Of a stretch of 64,000 nucleotides of DNA, positions 38,303 through 46,669 are shown piece after piece. This DNA is from Serinibacter arcticus (GTDB taxonomy: Bacteria > Actinomycetota > Actinomycetes > Actinomycetales > Beutenbergiaceae). Position numbers and translations under genes: made by a program. Numbering within the stretch: position 1 is the first letter of the stretch; every line of letters starts with the position of its first letter. Below the pieces are notes generated by a model. It made no database searches. It was not told the DNA's origin and worked only from the letters and a program-made list of their open reading frames with translations. The stretch spans positions 434,001 to 498,000 of the forward strand of contig NZ_RHPJ01000002.1 of NCBI RefSeq assembly GCF_004786095.1, in the 5' to 3' direction.

Positions 38303-38398
38303 GGCGGGAGGCTGCCGTGCGGAGTCGTGACCCGCGACACCCGTCGGACCGAACAATGGTGTCGACCGCCGGTGGCTGGGCTGGGGACAGTCCGGCGC

Positions 38399-38460
38399 CG
38401 TCGAGAACGCCGGAAGTCGCGCCAACCGGTGGGTTGGCGCGACTTCGGACGTTCTCGGCG
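38399..38460. repeat. Dispersed intergenic palindrome, copy 4
   Basis: The arms CGAGAACGCCGGAAGTCGCG-CCAACC and its near-perfect complement (CGAGAACGTCCGAAGTCGCG-CCAACC on the other strand) pair over about 29 bases with a GGTG loop. It sits after the stop of... the upstream side of the leftward DUF559-like gene and just 27 bases beyond the stop of the leftward DoxX gene. Confidence 0.92.
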
Positions 38461-38487
38461 AAGGGGGAAGGCCGGGGACGGGCTAGC

Positions 38488-39063
38488 TCACCGGAGCCAG
38501 CGGTGCTTCTGAACGACCGGCTGGTTGCCCCACCACTTGCCCAGGCCCCAGGTGTCGCCCGCGAGGGTGACTGCCGCGATGAGGAGGAGGCACGCCTCGA
38601 CCCAGTGCGAGTCCATGATCGGGTTGGTGGTGCCGTCCATCAGAACGGGCCACTCGGCGAGGTACATGAAGATCATCAGGATGGTGCCGGCGACGGCCGC
38701 GATCCGGAGGCCTGCCCCGGCGATCATCGCGACGCCGATGCCCAGCAGGCCGAGCATGAACAGGATGTCGCCGAACGGGTTCATGAAGATCTCGAAGATC
38801 CCCTTGAAGGGGGAGGTTCCTTCTTCACCGGTCACGCCACCCAGGAATCCCTGGGCGGGGGTGCCGCCGTTGATCCAGGCGCGCTCCGACGGTGTGGAGA
38901 ATCCCAGGCCGAAGGTCTTGTCGAGGAACGGCCAGAGGAAGAAGAAGCCGATCACGATCCGGGAGAAGGCCAGCACCCGGCGAGCCAGGGGCTTGGTGAC
39001 GACGTCCTCCTGCTTCTCAACGCGAGTGGCGGTGGCGGCCGAGCGTTGCGCGGTGGCGGTCAT
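38488..39063 (-). CDS. DoxX-family membrane protein
   Basis: This is a 191-residue protein with four expected membrane helices (FSRIVIGFFFLWPFLDKTFG; ILFMLGLLGIGVAMIAGAGL; AVAGTILMIFMYLAEWPVLM; ACLLLIAAVTLAGDTWGLG). The N-terminus is charged and cytoplasmic. It matches the larger DoxX/SURF4-like proteins of actinobacteria, some of which are linked to thiosulfate or quinone redox chemistry; the role here is unknown. ATG 39063 follows an AAGGG site. A GTG ten codons upstream is possible. It lies next to the leftward LLM/quinone oxidoreductase genes, with a 131-base gap. Confidence 0.85.
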   Translation of the reverse strand: MTATAQRSAATATRVEKQEDVVTKPLARRVLAFSRIVIGFFFLWPFLDKTFGLGFSTPSERAWINGGTPAQGFLGGVTGEEGTSPFKGIFEIFMNPFGDILFMLGLLGIGVAMIAGAGLRIAAVAGTILMIFMYLAEWPVLMDGTTNPIMDSHWVEACLLLIAAVTLAGDTWGLGKWWGNQPVVQKHRWLR

Positions 39064-39194
39064 GATCTTCGATCCCTTCAAGGTCTGGATCACGGTGTGT
39101 GATCCGGTACCTCAAGAGTCCCGCGAAAGGGACCCCGAACACAGGGGGCTGAAGTCCCAGGTTCTCTCGCCGTCGAGGAACTGTTCAGGGTGCG

Positions 39195-39989
39195 TCACGG
39201 GCGCACGAGAAAGGTGAGGCGGTCGACGCCGTCGGGAATCTCCAGCGCCTCGATCCCGCCCGCCGCCTCGACCTCGGAGGGGGAGCGCGCGACGAAGACG
39301 CTCAGCTCGAAGCCGGCCCCGCCGTCGGGCCGCTGCGACGCGACCTCGCGCACGCGCTCCACCCGCTCGGCAAGCACGGCCCCGGTCGCGCCCGTGATGT
39401 TGGCGCCGTCGGCGATGCGCGCGGCGAGCTCGAGGGTCACGGCCGTCTGGGCGCCGACCACGATCGGCGGCCGAGGCCCGGTCACGATGCCGGTCAGGCC
39501 GTGCGTCGCGACCGAGCCGACGGCGTCGTCCCCGCGCCAGAACGCGTGCAGCGCCGCGACGTGCTCCTCCAGCAGCGCTCGACGGCGGGCGGCCGGCTCC
39601 GGCGTCCGGCCGAGGGCCACGTCCTCGCGCGCGAACGGCGAGCCGGGCCCGGCACCCGCGCCGATCCCGGCGACCACGCGGCCCGGAGCGAGCGAGGTCA
39701 GCGTGTCCAGCGCGAGCGCGAGCTGCGCGGGGTGGCGGTTGTGGATGTTGGCCACGAGCGTGCCGATCCGCAGGCGCGTCGTGCGGGCAGCGATGGCGCC
39801 GAGCACCGCGAACGGGTCGCGGGAGGCGCCGACGCCCGGCGCGCCCAGGGATGCGAGCGAACTGACGTGGTCGAACACCCACACGCCGTCGAAGCCCTCG
39901 TCCTCGGCGCGGACGGCGGCGTCGAGCAGCGCGCGGGCGTCGCCCCCGAACGGGGACAGGACGAGGTCGCGCCTGATGGCGGCACTCAC
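39195..39989 (-). CDS. LLM-class (luciferase-like) oxidoreductase
   Basis: This is a 264-residue TIM-barrel enzyme of the bacterial luciferase/F420-dependent family. Typical segments are AEDEGFDGVWVFDHV, TTRLRIGTLVANIHNRHPAQ, ALDTLTSLAPGRVVAGIGAG and PPIVVGAQTAVTLELAARIA-DG. The cofactor is FMN or F420; F420 is plausible because an F420-type DDN protein is encoded nearby. It is coupled to the quinone oxidoreductase by an ATGA overlap and is second in that operon. The substrate is unknown. Confidence 0.87.
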   Translation of the reverse strand: MSAAIRRDLVLSPFGGDARALLDAAVRAEDEGFDGVWVFDHVSSLASLGAPGVGASRDPFAVLGAIAARTTRLRIGTLVANIHNRHPAQLALALDTLTSLAPGRVVAGIGAGAGPGSPFAREDVALGRTPEPAARRRALLEEHVAALHAFWRGDDAVGSVATHGLTGIVTGPRPPIVVGAQTAVTLELAARIADGANITGATGAVLAERVERVREVASQRPDGGAGFELSVFVARSPSEVEAAGGIEALEIPDGVDRLTFLVRP

Positions 39990-40984
39990 GGGATCAGCAC
40001 CACGCTGCCGACGGCGTGCCCGTCGCGCAGCATCGCGTGCGCCTGCTCGGCGTCGGCGAGCGGGAGGGTCGCGTGCACGAGCGGGCGGATGCGCCCGGCG
40101 GTGACGTGGGGGAGGAGGTGACGGGCGACGTCGGCCACCACCGCCGCCTTCTCGGCCGCCGGACGCGCGCGCAGCGTGGTGCCGTGGATGCTGGCGCGGC
40201 GCTGCATCAGGGCCAGGACGTCCAGCTCACCGCGCGCGCCCTGCTGCGTGCCGATGACGACGAGACGGCCGCCGGTCGCGAGCCGCCGGACGTTCTCGGT
40301 CAGCGCTCCGCCGCCGAGGACGTCGAGCACGACGTCGACGCCGCGCCCGTCGGTCGCGTCCAGCACGTCCTGGGTCACGCCGGCGGCGTCGCGCTCGCGG
40401 TGGTCGATGACGACGGCGGCGCCCAGCTCGCGCACGACGTCGAGCTTGGAGGTGCTCGCCGTCGCGATGACGCGGGCGCCGAGCGCTGCCGCGACCTGCA
40501 CCGCGACGGACCCGACGCCGCCCGCGCCGCCGAGGATGAGGACCGTCTCGCCCGCGGTCAGGCCGCCGACCGGGTGGTCGCCGACGCCGACGAGGTTGGA
40601 CCAGACCGTGGCGAGGGCCTCGGGGAGGGCGGCGGCCTGCGCGTCGGTGAGGTCGCCGTCGGGGCCGGGCGGGATCGGCAGCAGCTGGCCCGCGGGGACG
40701 AGGACGTGCGTGGCGTACCCGCCGCCGGCCAGGAGCGCGGCGACGCGATCGCCGTCGTGCCACCCGGTGACGCCCTCACCGACGGCCGCGACCGTGCCGG
40801 CGACCTCGAGCCCGGGGTGGGCGGGCGCGCCGGGCGGCGGCGGGTAGTGGCCGGCGACCTGCATGAGGTCGGCTCGGTTGACCCCCGCGGCGCCGACGGC
40901 GACCAGGACCTCGCCCGGTCCGGGCGACGGCGTGGGGACGGTGGCGGGGCGCAGGGCGCCGTCGCGGATCTCGAGGATCTCCAT
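39986..40984 (-). CDS. Zinc-type NAD(P)H:quinone oxidoreductase (medium-chain reductase)
   Basis: This is a 332-residue medium-chain dehydrogenase/reductase of the quinone oxidoreductase (PIG3-like) group. The GroES-like half starts MEILEIRDGALRPATVPTPS and contains VGAAGVNRADLMQVAGHYPP. The Rossmann half has LILGGAGGVGSVAVQVAAAL. No structural zinc cysteines are present, which fits the quinone reductase branch despite the family name. It probably uses NADPH to reduce quinones or enones. ATG 40984 fits the family start. It is first in a two-gene operon with the LLM protein and divergent from the DDN-type gene. Confidence 0.9.
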   Translation of the reverse strand: MEILEIRDGALRPATVPTPSPGPGEVLVAVGAAGVNRADLMQVAGHYPPPPGAPAHPGLEVAGTVAAVGEGVTGWHDGDRVAALLAGGGYATHVLVPAGQLLPIPPGPDGDLTDAQAAALPEALATVWSNLVGVGDHPVGGLTAGETVLILGGAGGVGSVAVQVAAALGARVIATASTSKLDVVRELGAAVVIDHRERDAAGVTQDVLDATDGRGVDVVLDVLGGGALTENVRRLATGGRLVVIGTQQGARGELDVLALMQRRASIHGTTLRARPAAEKAAVVADVARHLLPHVTAGRIRPLVHATLPLADAEQAHAMLRDGHAVGSVVLIP

Positions 40985-41047
40985 GCTCGCGAACGTATCA
41001 GCGGGGCCCGACAGGGCAGGTTTCCGAGGCAGGCGTAGCCTCGGGGC

Positions 41048-41536
41048 ATGCCTCTTCACGCTGAGTACGCGCCGAGCACGTCCGACTGGGCCCGCGAGCA
41101 GGCCGAGCTGATCGAGAGCTCGGGCGGCACGGAGGGCACCGAGATGCGTGGGATGAAGGTGATCCTCCTGACGACGCTCGGGGCCAAGTCCGGCAAGCTG
41201 CGCAAGACGGTCCTGATGCGCGTGGAGCACGACGGCGCGTACGCCGTGGTCGCGTCGCTCGGCGGGGCGCCGCAGCACCCGCAGTGGTACTTCAACATCC
41301 TCGCGCAGCCGGTGGTCGAGCTGCAGGACGGGACCGACCGCCGCGACTACCTCGCGCGCGAGGTCACCGGTGAGGAGAAGGCGGCGTGGTGGGAGCGGTC
41401 AGTGGCCGCATACCCGGACTACGCCGACTACCAGGAGAAGACCGAGCGGGAGATCCCGGTCTTCGTGCTCGAGCCCACCGAGCCGACCGACGTGTACGCG
41501 GACGGTCACGACGGCGGAGCGTCGCATCAGGGCTGA
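41048..41536 (+). CDS. Deazaflavin (F420)-dependent nitroreductase-family protein
   Basis: This is a 162-residue split-beta-barrel protein of the DDN/Rv3547 family. Characteristic segments are [40 protein letters not shown] and [14 protein letters not shown]. By family it binds coenzyme F420 and reduces quinones or nitro compounds at or near the membrane. It lies 63 bases from the divergent quinone oxidoreductase gene. Together these genes make a small redox cluster. tRNA-Ser follows 54 bases after the stop. Confidence 0.9.
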   Translation: MPLHAEYAPSTSDWAREQAELIESSGGTEGTEMRGMKVILLTTLGAKSGKLRKTVLMRVEHDGAYAVVASLGGAPQHPQWYFNILAQPVVELQDGTDRRDYLAREVTGEEKAAWWERSVAAYPDYADYQEKTEREIPVFVLEPTEPTDVYADGHDGGASHQG

Positions 41537-41590
41537 TCCCGGCTGGCACAATGGTCCGGGCTCCGGAGCCGCTGCGGCGGGCCGGTGCCG

Positions 41591-41675
41591 GGAGAGGTGA
41601 CAGAGCGGCCGAATGTGACGGTCTTGAAAACCGTTGTTGTGCAAGCAACCAGGGGTTCGAATCCCCTCCTCTCCG
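41591..41675 (+). tRNA. tRNA-Ser (anticodon TGA)
   Basis: The acceptor stem GGAGAGG pairs with CCTCTCC, followed by discriminator G. The anticodon loop reads CTTGAAA. A long class II variable arm (about 41629-41650) and the TTCGAAT T-loop are present. CCA is not encoded. It reads UCN codons, best UCA. Confidence 0.96.
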
Positions 41676-41703
41676 CCGTACGGTCGGCAGCGGCCCGCGG
41701 GCT

Positions 41704-42561
41704 TCAGTCGAGGCTGCCCTGGTACTCCTCGAAGGAGAGGATCTGATCGGGAAAAGGGGCGTCGATCGTCACGGGCGCGTTGAAGTTGCGCATGCGGATG
41801 TCCGCGGACGTCGTGCCGATGGTGACCGCCGAGCGGATAGGTCGTCCCTCGGCGTCGAGGTAGATCTTGTACTTGATCTCCTCCGGCAAGATCGTTCCCG
41901 GTTCGACCTCGCCTGCAGGGAGCTTGGTGGGATCGACCATGACCGTGTACCTCTCAGCCGGGACGCCTTCTTCGTGCACCGTCCCCTCCAGCACCACGCT
42001 CGTGATCGCCTGCGAGAAGTTGCGCATGTCGCCGATGGGGTCGTACGGCTCGGTGAGGCCCGTCGCCTCGACCCATTTGTGCTGGCTCCGCTCGCCCATG
42101 TTCATGTAGAAGACGCCGTCGAGCGCGATGGCCTGGATTGTGACCTCCGACCCGTCGGGAGCAGGCATGGTGAGGGCCGCAGCGATCGGGCTCCGGGTGT
42201 AGTCGATGACGCCGGTGAAGATCGAGGGGTACCCGGAGTCCCAGAGCAGCATCTCGTACTCCGCCGTCTGCACGGTGGCGAGCCCCTGCTCGAACTGGGC
42301 GAAGAAGGCCTCGCTGTCGTCCTCGAACACCGGGGCCGGGTCGTCCTGCCCTGCGATGTCCTCGGACTCCTCTGCGGGGGACGTGCTGTCCTGCGTGTCG
42401 GGTTCAGCCTCGGTCGACGCCGGTGGGCTGACCTCGGAGGCCTCCGGTGCCGCGACGTCCTCGCCCCTGGTCCCGCAACCCGAGAACACGAGTGCGGCGG
42501 CGCAGACGCCCGCGAGGAGAGAAGGGGCAACGGGACGTCGCCGGTGCCGTGAGGTGGCCAT
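41704..42561 (-). CDS. LppX/LprG-like lipoprotein A
   Basis: This is a 285-residue predicted lipoprotein. A basic N-terminus and hydrophobic segment lead to a lipobox (VFSGC, Cys near residue 29). An acidic Ser/Thr/Glu-rich linker of about 55 residues follows. The globular part has alternating strands such as DGVFYMNMGE, NFSQAITSVV and YKIYLDAEGRPIRS, resembling the LolA/LppX fold that carries lipids. The true ligand is unknown. ATG 42561 has AGAGAGG upstream. A paralogue lies 90 bases upstream (42652-43482). Confidence 0.75.
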   Translation of the reverse strand: MATSRHRRRPVAPSLLAGVCAAALVFSGCGTRGEDVAAPEASEVSPPASTEAEPDTQDSTSPAEESEDIAGQDDPAPVFEDDSEAFFAQFEQGLATVQTAEYEMLLWDSGYPSIFTGVIDYTRSPIAAALTMPAPDGSEVTIQAIALDGVFYMNMGERSQHKWVEATGLTEPYDPIGDMRNFSQAITSVVLEGTVHEEGVPAERYTVMVDPTKLPAGEVEPGTILPEEIKYKIYLDAEGRPIRSAVTIGTTSADIRMRNFNAPVTIDAPFPDQILSFEEYQGSLD

Positions 42562-42651
42562 GACGCCGAACCTCTCTCTGCTCGCCGCCTTGCGTCTCAC
42601 GGTCGTACGACGATCTGGTCGCGCTCCACGGTGTTGCGACGTGGCCCGAGA

Positions 42652-43482
42652 TCAGCGACCACCTTGGAACTCCTCGAACGAGATGATCTGGTCCGCCGGG
42701 GGAGCCTCGATCGTCACCGGCTCGTTGAAGTTCGTCAGGCGCGTGATGACCGACCCGCCCATGATCTCGATGTCCATGCCGGCGGGCCGGCCCTCGCCGT
42801 CGAGGTAGATCTCGTACGTGACCGTCTCGGGCAGCATCGTCCCGGGCTCGAGAGTTCCGGCCGGCATGAGCGACGGTTCCACCGTGACGGTGTAGTGCTC
42901 GGCCGGAACACCGTCGAGGTCGACCGGTCCGTTGTGCACCACCTCGGTGATGGCCTGCGAGAAGTCACGCATCTCGCCGATCGGGTCAGACGCCTCGGTG
43001 AAGCCGGTCGCCTCGACCCACATGTTCTGCGACATCTCGCCCATGTTCAGGTACATCACGCCGTCGACCATGACGGTCTCCATCGTGATCGCCGGGTCCT
43101 CCGGGCTGGGCATCGTCATCGTCATCGCGATGGGGTCGCGCAGGTAGTCCATGGTCCCGGACATCTCGGTGACGCTGCCGTTCGGGTCGTTCAGCACCAT
43201 TGACATCACCGCGGTCTCGACGGCGTCGATCCCGCGAGTGAACTCCTCGATGAACTGGGCGGCGTCAGCGCTCGTATCGGCGCCGGTCATGGGCTCGTCG
43301 GTGACATTGCTTGCGTCGGACGTGTCGGCTCCGGTGCTCGAGTCCGACGGCGACTCCTGCGCCACATCGCTGGAGGACTCGGACGACGCCGGAGTTTCCT
43401 CGGCACCGCAGGCGGTGAGGCCGAGGAGGAGGGTGGACGTCGCGAGGACGACGGGCAGGACGCGACGCTGTGAGTGAGCCAT
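42652..43482 (-). CDS. LppX/LprG-like lipoprotein B
   Basis: This is a 276-residue paralogue of 41704-42561. The lipobox is GLTAC (Cys near 25). An acidic Ser-rich linker precedes a domain with matching segments: DGVMYLNMGEMSQNMWVEAT versus DGVFYMNMGERSQHKWVEAT, and DFSQAITEVV. Both end FEE(F/Y)QG. The pair probably arose by tandem duplication. The role is inferred from the fold only: an extracytoplasmic lipid- or ligand-binding lipoprotein. Confidence 0.75.
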   Translation of the reverse strand: MAHSQRRVLPVVLATSTLLLGLTACGAEETPASSESSSDVAQESPSDSSTGADTSDASNVTDEPMTGADTSADAAQFIEEFTRGIDAVETAVMSMVLNDPNGSVTEMSGTMDYLRDPIAMTMTMPSPEDPAITMETVMVDGVMYLNMGEMSQNMWVEATGFTEASDPIGEMRDFSQAITEVVHNGPVDLDGVPAEHYTVTVEPSLMPAGTLEPGTMLPETVTYEIYLDGEGRPAGMDIEIMGGSVITRLTNFNEPVTIEAPPADQIISFEEFQGGR

Positions 43483-43664
43483 GAGCGAGACAATAGTGGT
43501 CGCGCGGCGGCGATGAATGCGCTTCCAGGCAACATTTCGGACACGACTTACGTCTGGCGAGGCGGGGTGATCCTCAGGATGGGGGCAACGCCGCCGAGAT
43601 GTCGCACGAAGTCACACAGCTCGGCAGCGGTGCAGCACCTCGGGATTCGCCGTGAATTCGGTCG

Positions 43665-44621
43665 CTACGGGGTCTTCTCGGTGGTCAGGTTCACCGGTCG
43701 ATCCGTGACGGCGACGTCGATGGTGCTGCCGAGCGCGTAATCGAATGCGCCATTCTGGGTGGGGCCCTGCCAGGTGATCGTCCAGGCGCTGGTGGCCGTG
43801 AGCGTGTACGTCCCGGATGCCGTCCAGCAGTGGCCGCAGTCGGGATCGTCCTGGAGCGACATCGACGACGGTGCGCTGGCGACCTGGTCGCGGGTGCAGG
43901 TCAGTGTGGTGCCGTCGCCAGTGTCGTAGGTGACCGAGTCCAGGGTGGCATTCAGGGTGATGGTGAGACCGTCCTGCGTGACGGTGCTGGTGAGCGGACC
44001 GATCGCCGGGGCTCCGCCGGTGGCCCAGAAGTAGGCCGGGGCTCCGATGAGGACGTTGGGCTCGTTGAGATTCGGCTGCGGCGCCATGGCGATGGTGACG
44101 GGGTCGAGGTCGAGCTGGGCTAGAGCGCGGCGGGCTGCGGCTCCCTCGTCGATGACGACGACCGGGGCGGCGGGAGCCCAGTACTGCGTCTGCGTGGGGC
44201 AGTCGGGGATCGTGTCGCCGAAGTTCGTGACACACGGGTAGGGAGTGCAAATGACGATGACTCCCGCGGTCTGGCCCACCCAGATCGGGTTAGCAAAATC
44301 AGGTTGTGGAGCAGCAGGCTGGACGTAGCACGAGCCCTGCCAGGACCCGGCGGTACTGGCGCACGGGACCTCCTGGCTTCCGAAGCGGCAGACCTGCGGG
44401 CCCTCGGCAGGTTCTTCAATCGGCTGCGGAGAAACGCCGCCACCCCCGCCACCCCCGCTACCGCCCCCAATTAGGGAACAGCTCACTTCAATGGTGCCTC
44501 CCATCCCGTCGCTGATAGTGCAGGTCCCCGGAGGCGCACCGACCGCCGGCGCGGGAGCGGTTAGGACTGATGTGAGTGCCAGTAGCAGAGCTGCCGCGCC
44601 GCCGCGGATAGACCACCTCAT
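43665..44621 (-). CDS. Secreted cysteine-containing protein of unknown function
   Basis: This is a 318-residue protein with a signal peptide ending near residue 30 (PAVGAPPG). A glycine run (residues about 50-65) is followed by a region with paired cysteines (GPQVCRFGSQEVPCAST; VICTPYPCVTNFGDTIPDC) and a beta-rich C-terminal half with WTASGTYTLTATSAWTITWQ. I do not recognise the family. Its start overlaps the stop of the lipoprotein gene upstream in an ATGA arrangement, so the two are a coupled pair. Codon use in the 5' half is AT-richer than in neighbouring genes. Confidence 0.7.
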   Translation of the reverse strand: MRWSIRGGAAALLLALTSVLTAPAPAVGAPPGTCTISDGMGGTIEVSCSLIGGGSGGGGGGGVSPQPIEEPAEGPQVCRFGSQEVPCASTAGSWQGSCYVQPAAPQPDFANPIWVGQTAGVIVICTPYPCVTNFGDTIPDCPTQTQYWAPAAPVVVIDEGAAARRALAQLDLDPVTIAMAPQPNLNEPNVLIGAPAYFWATGGAPAIGPLTSTVTQDGLTITLNATLDSVTYDTGDGTTLTCTRDQVASAPSSMSLQDDPDCGHCWTASGTYTLTATSAWTITWQGPTQNGAFDYALGSTIDVAVTDRPVNLTTEKTP

Positions 44622-45265
44622 GTGCAGGCGCGATCCGTCATCGACTCGAGTTCCGCGAAGGCCCAACGTCCGTCCTCTTGACGCTGCAGTATGGCTGCCC
44701 AGGTGAATCGATCAAGGTTCGACGGTGGTATCACTGCCCCATCGCGGTCGTAGGTCGTGGTCTCCGTGTAGTCGCCGCAGTATTCGAGGTGGACTCTCTC
44801 GTATCCGGGCTGGTCAGGATTGGCGGTGTACTCGAGCACGGCGAAGCCAGAAATCTTCGTGGCACCATCACTACGTCTGCCCTGGTCGGCTGCGGCTTGG
44901 AAAGCGACGCTGTTCAAGTTCGCGACATCTGGCGAGGCCCAATACCCGATCAACTTGTCGGTCCAGGTGCTGTAACCGCCCCGCGCCACCTCGTCCACAG
45001 CCGCGTAGTAGTCGACCACCGTCTGCTTCGCCGCCGCGATGTTCTCCTCCTCGGGAGTCAGCGTCGGCGTCTCGGTCGGGCTAGGGCTCGGCGTCTCGGT
45101 GGTCGTCCCTGTCGACGGGTCCTCGACGATCCGCGTCGTCGTCTCCTCGGGCGCCGGTTCCGGATCCGGGGAGCACGCCGCCAACCCGAGCCCCAGCGCG
45201 ACCACCGCGACCGCGGCGCAGGCACGCGCCGCCGTCGTCCGCTGATCCTGCGCCCGACCCACCAT
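44618..45265 (-). CDS. Predicted lipoprotein, partner of the secreted protein
   Basis: This is a 215-residue lipoprotein with a lipobox (GLAACSPD, Cys near 30) and a long Thr/Pro/Glu-rich linker (about 32-72). A domain starting AAKQTVVDYYAAVDEVARGG follows, resembling NTF2-like cone-fold domains often found behind such linkers. Two further cysteines (YCGDY, DRACT) could pair. It is the first gene of a two-gene unit with 43665-44621. The function is unknown. The order lipoprotein then secreted protein suggests they act together at the cell surface. Confidence 0.7.
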   Translation of the reverse strand: MVGRAQDQRTTAARACAAVAVVALGLGLAACSPDPEPAPEETTTRIVEDPSTGTTTETPSPSPTETPTLTPEEENIAAAKQTVVDYYAAVDEVARGGYSTWTDKLIGYWASPDVANLNSVAFQAAADQGRRSDGATKISGFAVLEYTANPDQPGYERVHLEYCGDYTETTTYDRDGAVIPPSNLDRFTWAAILQRQEDGRWAFAELESMTDRACT

Positions 45266-45358
45266 CGCCCCCGACCCCTCTGTCGACCCCGATGCGAGCC
45301 GACACTAGGGCACCCCGATCCGCACGGCTAGGCGCGACAGCAGATCTGTGGAGAACGG

Positions 45359-45381
45359 CCCCGACCTCGCCACGGTCGGGG
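45359..45381 (+). promoter_or_regulatory. Leader hairpin before DUF6941-like gene
   Basis: CCCCGAC pairs with GTCGGGG around a nine-base loop, followed by GTTGTTTG. It has terminator-like form but lies 75 bases before a rightward start, so it could be a leader element or the end of an upstream transcript. The function is uncertain. Confidence 0.35.
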
Positions 45382-45455
45382 GTTGTTTGCCGGATGGACA
45401 CATGGGTGCCTTACGGTTGTCGAAACGCTTCCCAGCCCCGAAAGAGGCCCCTCAC

Positions 45456-45959
45456 GTGAGTGTCGTCGCCGAGCACGCCATCGTCTCCATCCAGGTCGCC
45501 GACTTCGCGATGGCGGATCCCGGCGGGAAGGCGACGATCGTCGGATCGGGCATCTCCGTGCTGACCCACACGTCGGGCAAGGAGTCCACGACGCGCTTCA
45601 GCGTCGTCGTCGAGATCGAGGTCCCCTACGACCTCCTCCCGCAGGACTTCCCGATCGAGATCGCCCTCGTCGACAACGCGGGCGGCCTCGTGGCCCCCGG
45701 CGGCGGCCAGCCGCTCCGCATCGCGCAGCTCGCGAGCGTCGAGCGCCCGCAGCGCACCGCCGGCCTCGCCTATCCGCGCGAGGCCCTCCGCGGCCGCACC
45801 CGCATGGTCGTCGACTTCGCGCAGGGCCTCCCGATCCCCGCCGAGGCCGCCTACGCCTGGCGCGTGATGGTCGACGGCGACGAGACCCGCGCCTGGACCT
45901 ACCCCTTCGCCGTCGCCACCTCGGGCGCTGCTTCGGGCGGCGGCCCCGTCATCGGCTGA
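45456..45959 (+). CDS. DUF6941-like protein
   Basis: This is a 167-residue soluble protein of beta-rich character. The pattern AIVSIQVADFAMADPGGKAT, then VVVEIEVPYDLLPQDFPIEI, LVDNAGG and a final WRVMVDGDE strand resembles the DUF6941 family, whose role is unknown. GTG 45456 is chosen for its AAAGAGG ribosome-binding site; the frame is open 36 codons further upstream without support. Palindrome copy 5 follows the stop immediately. The family assignment is from memory of the pattern. Confidence 0.6.
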   Translation: MSVVAEHAIVSIQVADFAMADPGGKATIVGSGISVLTHTSGKESTTRFSVVVEIEVPYDLLPQDFPIEIALVDNAGGLVAPGGGQPLRIAQLASVERPQRTAGLAYPREALRGRTRMVVDFAQGLPIPAEAAYAWRVMVDGDETRAWTYPFAVATSGAASGGGPVIG

Positions 45960-45970
45960 CCCCGCACTAG

Positions 45971-46040
45971 CCCCACGACGACAACGTCACAGGTCGCGGT
46001 ATCCATTTGGATACCGCGACCTCTGGTGTTCTCGGGGTGG
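45971..46040. repeat. Dispersed intergenic palindrome, copy 5
   Basis: A perfect 18-bp inner stem (AGGTCGCGGTATCCA with complement) has a two-base loop. It is extended by imperfect outer arms whose right side reads CCGAGAACACC on the other strand. It fills the gap between the convergent genes ending at 45959 and 46041. Confidence 0.9.
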
Positions 46041-46559
46041 TCAGCGACGCCGCAGTCCCGGGCTGAGCGCCGCGGCCAGCAGGGCGAGCCCCGCCAGCAC
46101 CGCGGTCGCCGCGGGCGCGACGGCCGACGCCGTCGTCAGCGCCACCACAACGCCCACCACGGCCAACCCGATCAGCACCAGCCCCAGCCGGGCGAACACC
46201 GGCACCGCGAACGCCCGCGCGAACGGCAGGAAGTGCGCCCCGACGCACAGGACCACCCACACCACGACGAGCTCCGCGCGCCCGCTCGCATCCAGCACGC
46301 GCGCCCCGGCGATGATCGCCAGCACCATCACGGTCACGCTGATCCCGTACGTCCGGATCTGACGCCGCGACGGCGGATCCTCGGCCACCGTCCCGCCCCG
46401 CCTCAGCACCACGAGGATCACGACGGCGACGAACGCCGCCACCCCGAGCACCCGCGCGGCCCACGCCACGCCTCCCGGCAGCCCGCCGGCGTTGACCAGC
46501 ACGAACAGCAGACCGCCCACCGCCCCGATCAGGGACCCCACCCGCTCGCTGCGCCTCAT
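46041..46559 (-). CDS. Integral membrane protein of unknown function
   Basis: This is a 172-residue protein with five to six hydrophobic segments and little else (LIGAVGGLLFVLVNAGGLPG; VLGVAAFVAVVILVVL; TYGISVTVMVLAIIAGARVL; LVVVWVVLCVGAHFLPFARA; a final Ala/Leu-rich helix). ATG 46559 is taken as the start; the frame runs 15 codons further up without support. The segment GAHFLPFARAF is seen in small actinobacterial membrane proteins of unknown role. It is flanked by palindromes on both sides. Confidence 0.7.
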   Translation of the reverse strand: MRRSERVGSLIGAVGGLLFVLVNAGGLPGGVAWAARVLGVAAFVAVVILVVLRRGGTVAEDPPSRRQIRTYGISVTVMVLAIIAGARVLDASGRAELVVVWVVLCVGAHFLPFARAFAVPVFARLGLVLIGLAVVGVVVALTTASAVAPAATAVLAGLALLAAALSPGLRRR

Positions 46560-46603
46560 CGCCCGATCGTGGCACGGGTGCCCGCGAATCGCCGGCCGCG
46601 GCA

Positions 46604-46660
46604 CCGAGAAAGCCCCAGGGGTCGTTATCGCGGTGATAGTGACCCCTGAGGCTTGCTCGG
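46604..46660. repeat. Diverged intergenic palindrome, copy 6
   Basis: The left arm CCGAGAAAGCCCCAGGGGTC and the right arm on the other strand (CCGAGCAAGCCTCAGGGGTC) pair over about 26 bases around a short loop. Outer bases match the family half-site CCGAGAACGTCC-AGG only partly. It lies ten bases after the stop of the leftward lipoprotein gene, in terminator position. Confidence 0.75.
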
Positions 46661-46669
46661 CGGAGGTAG

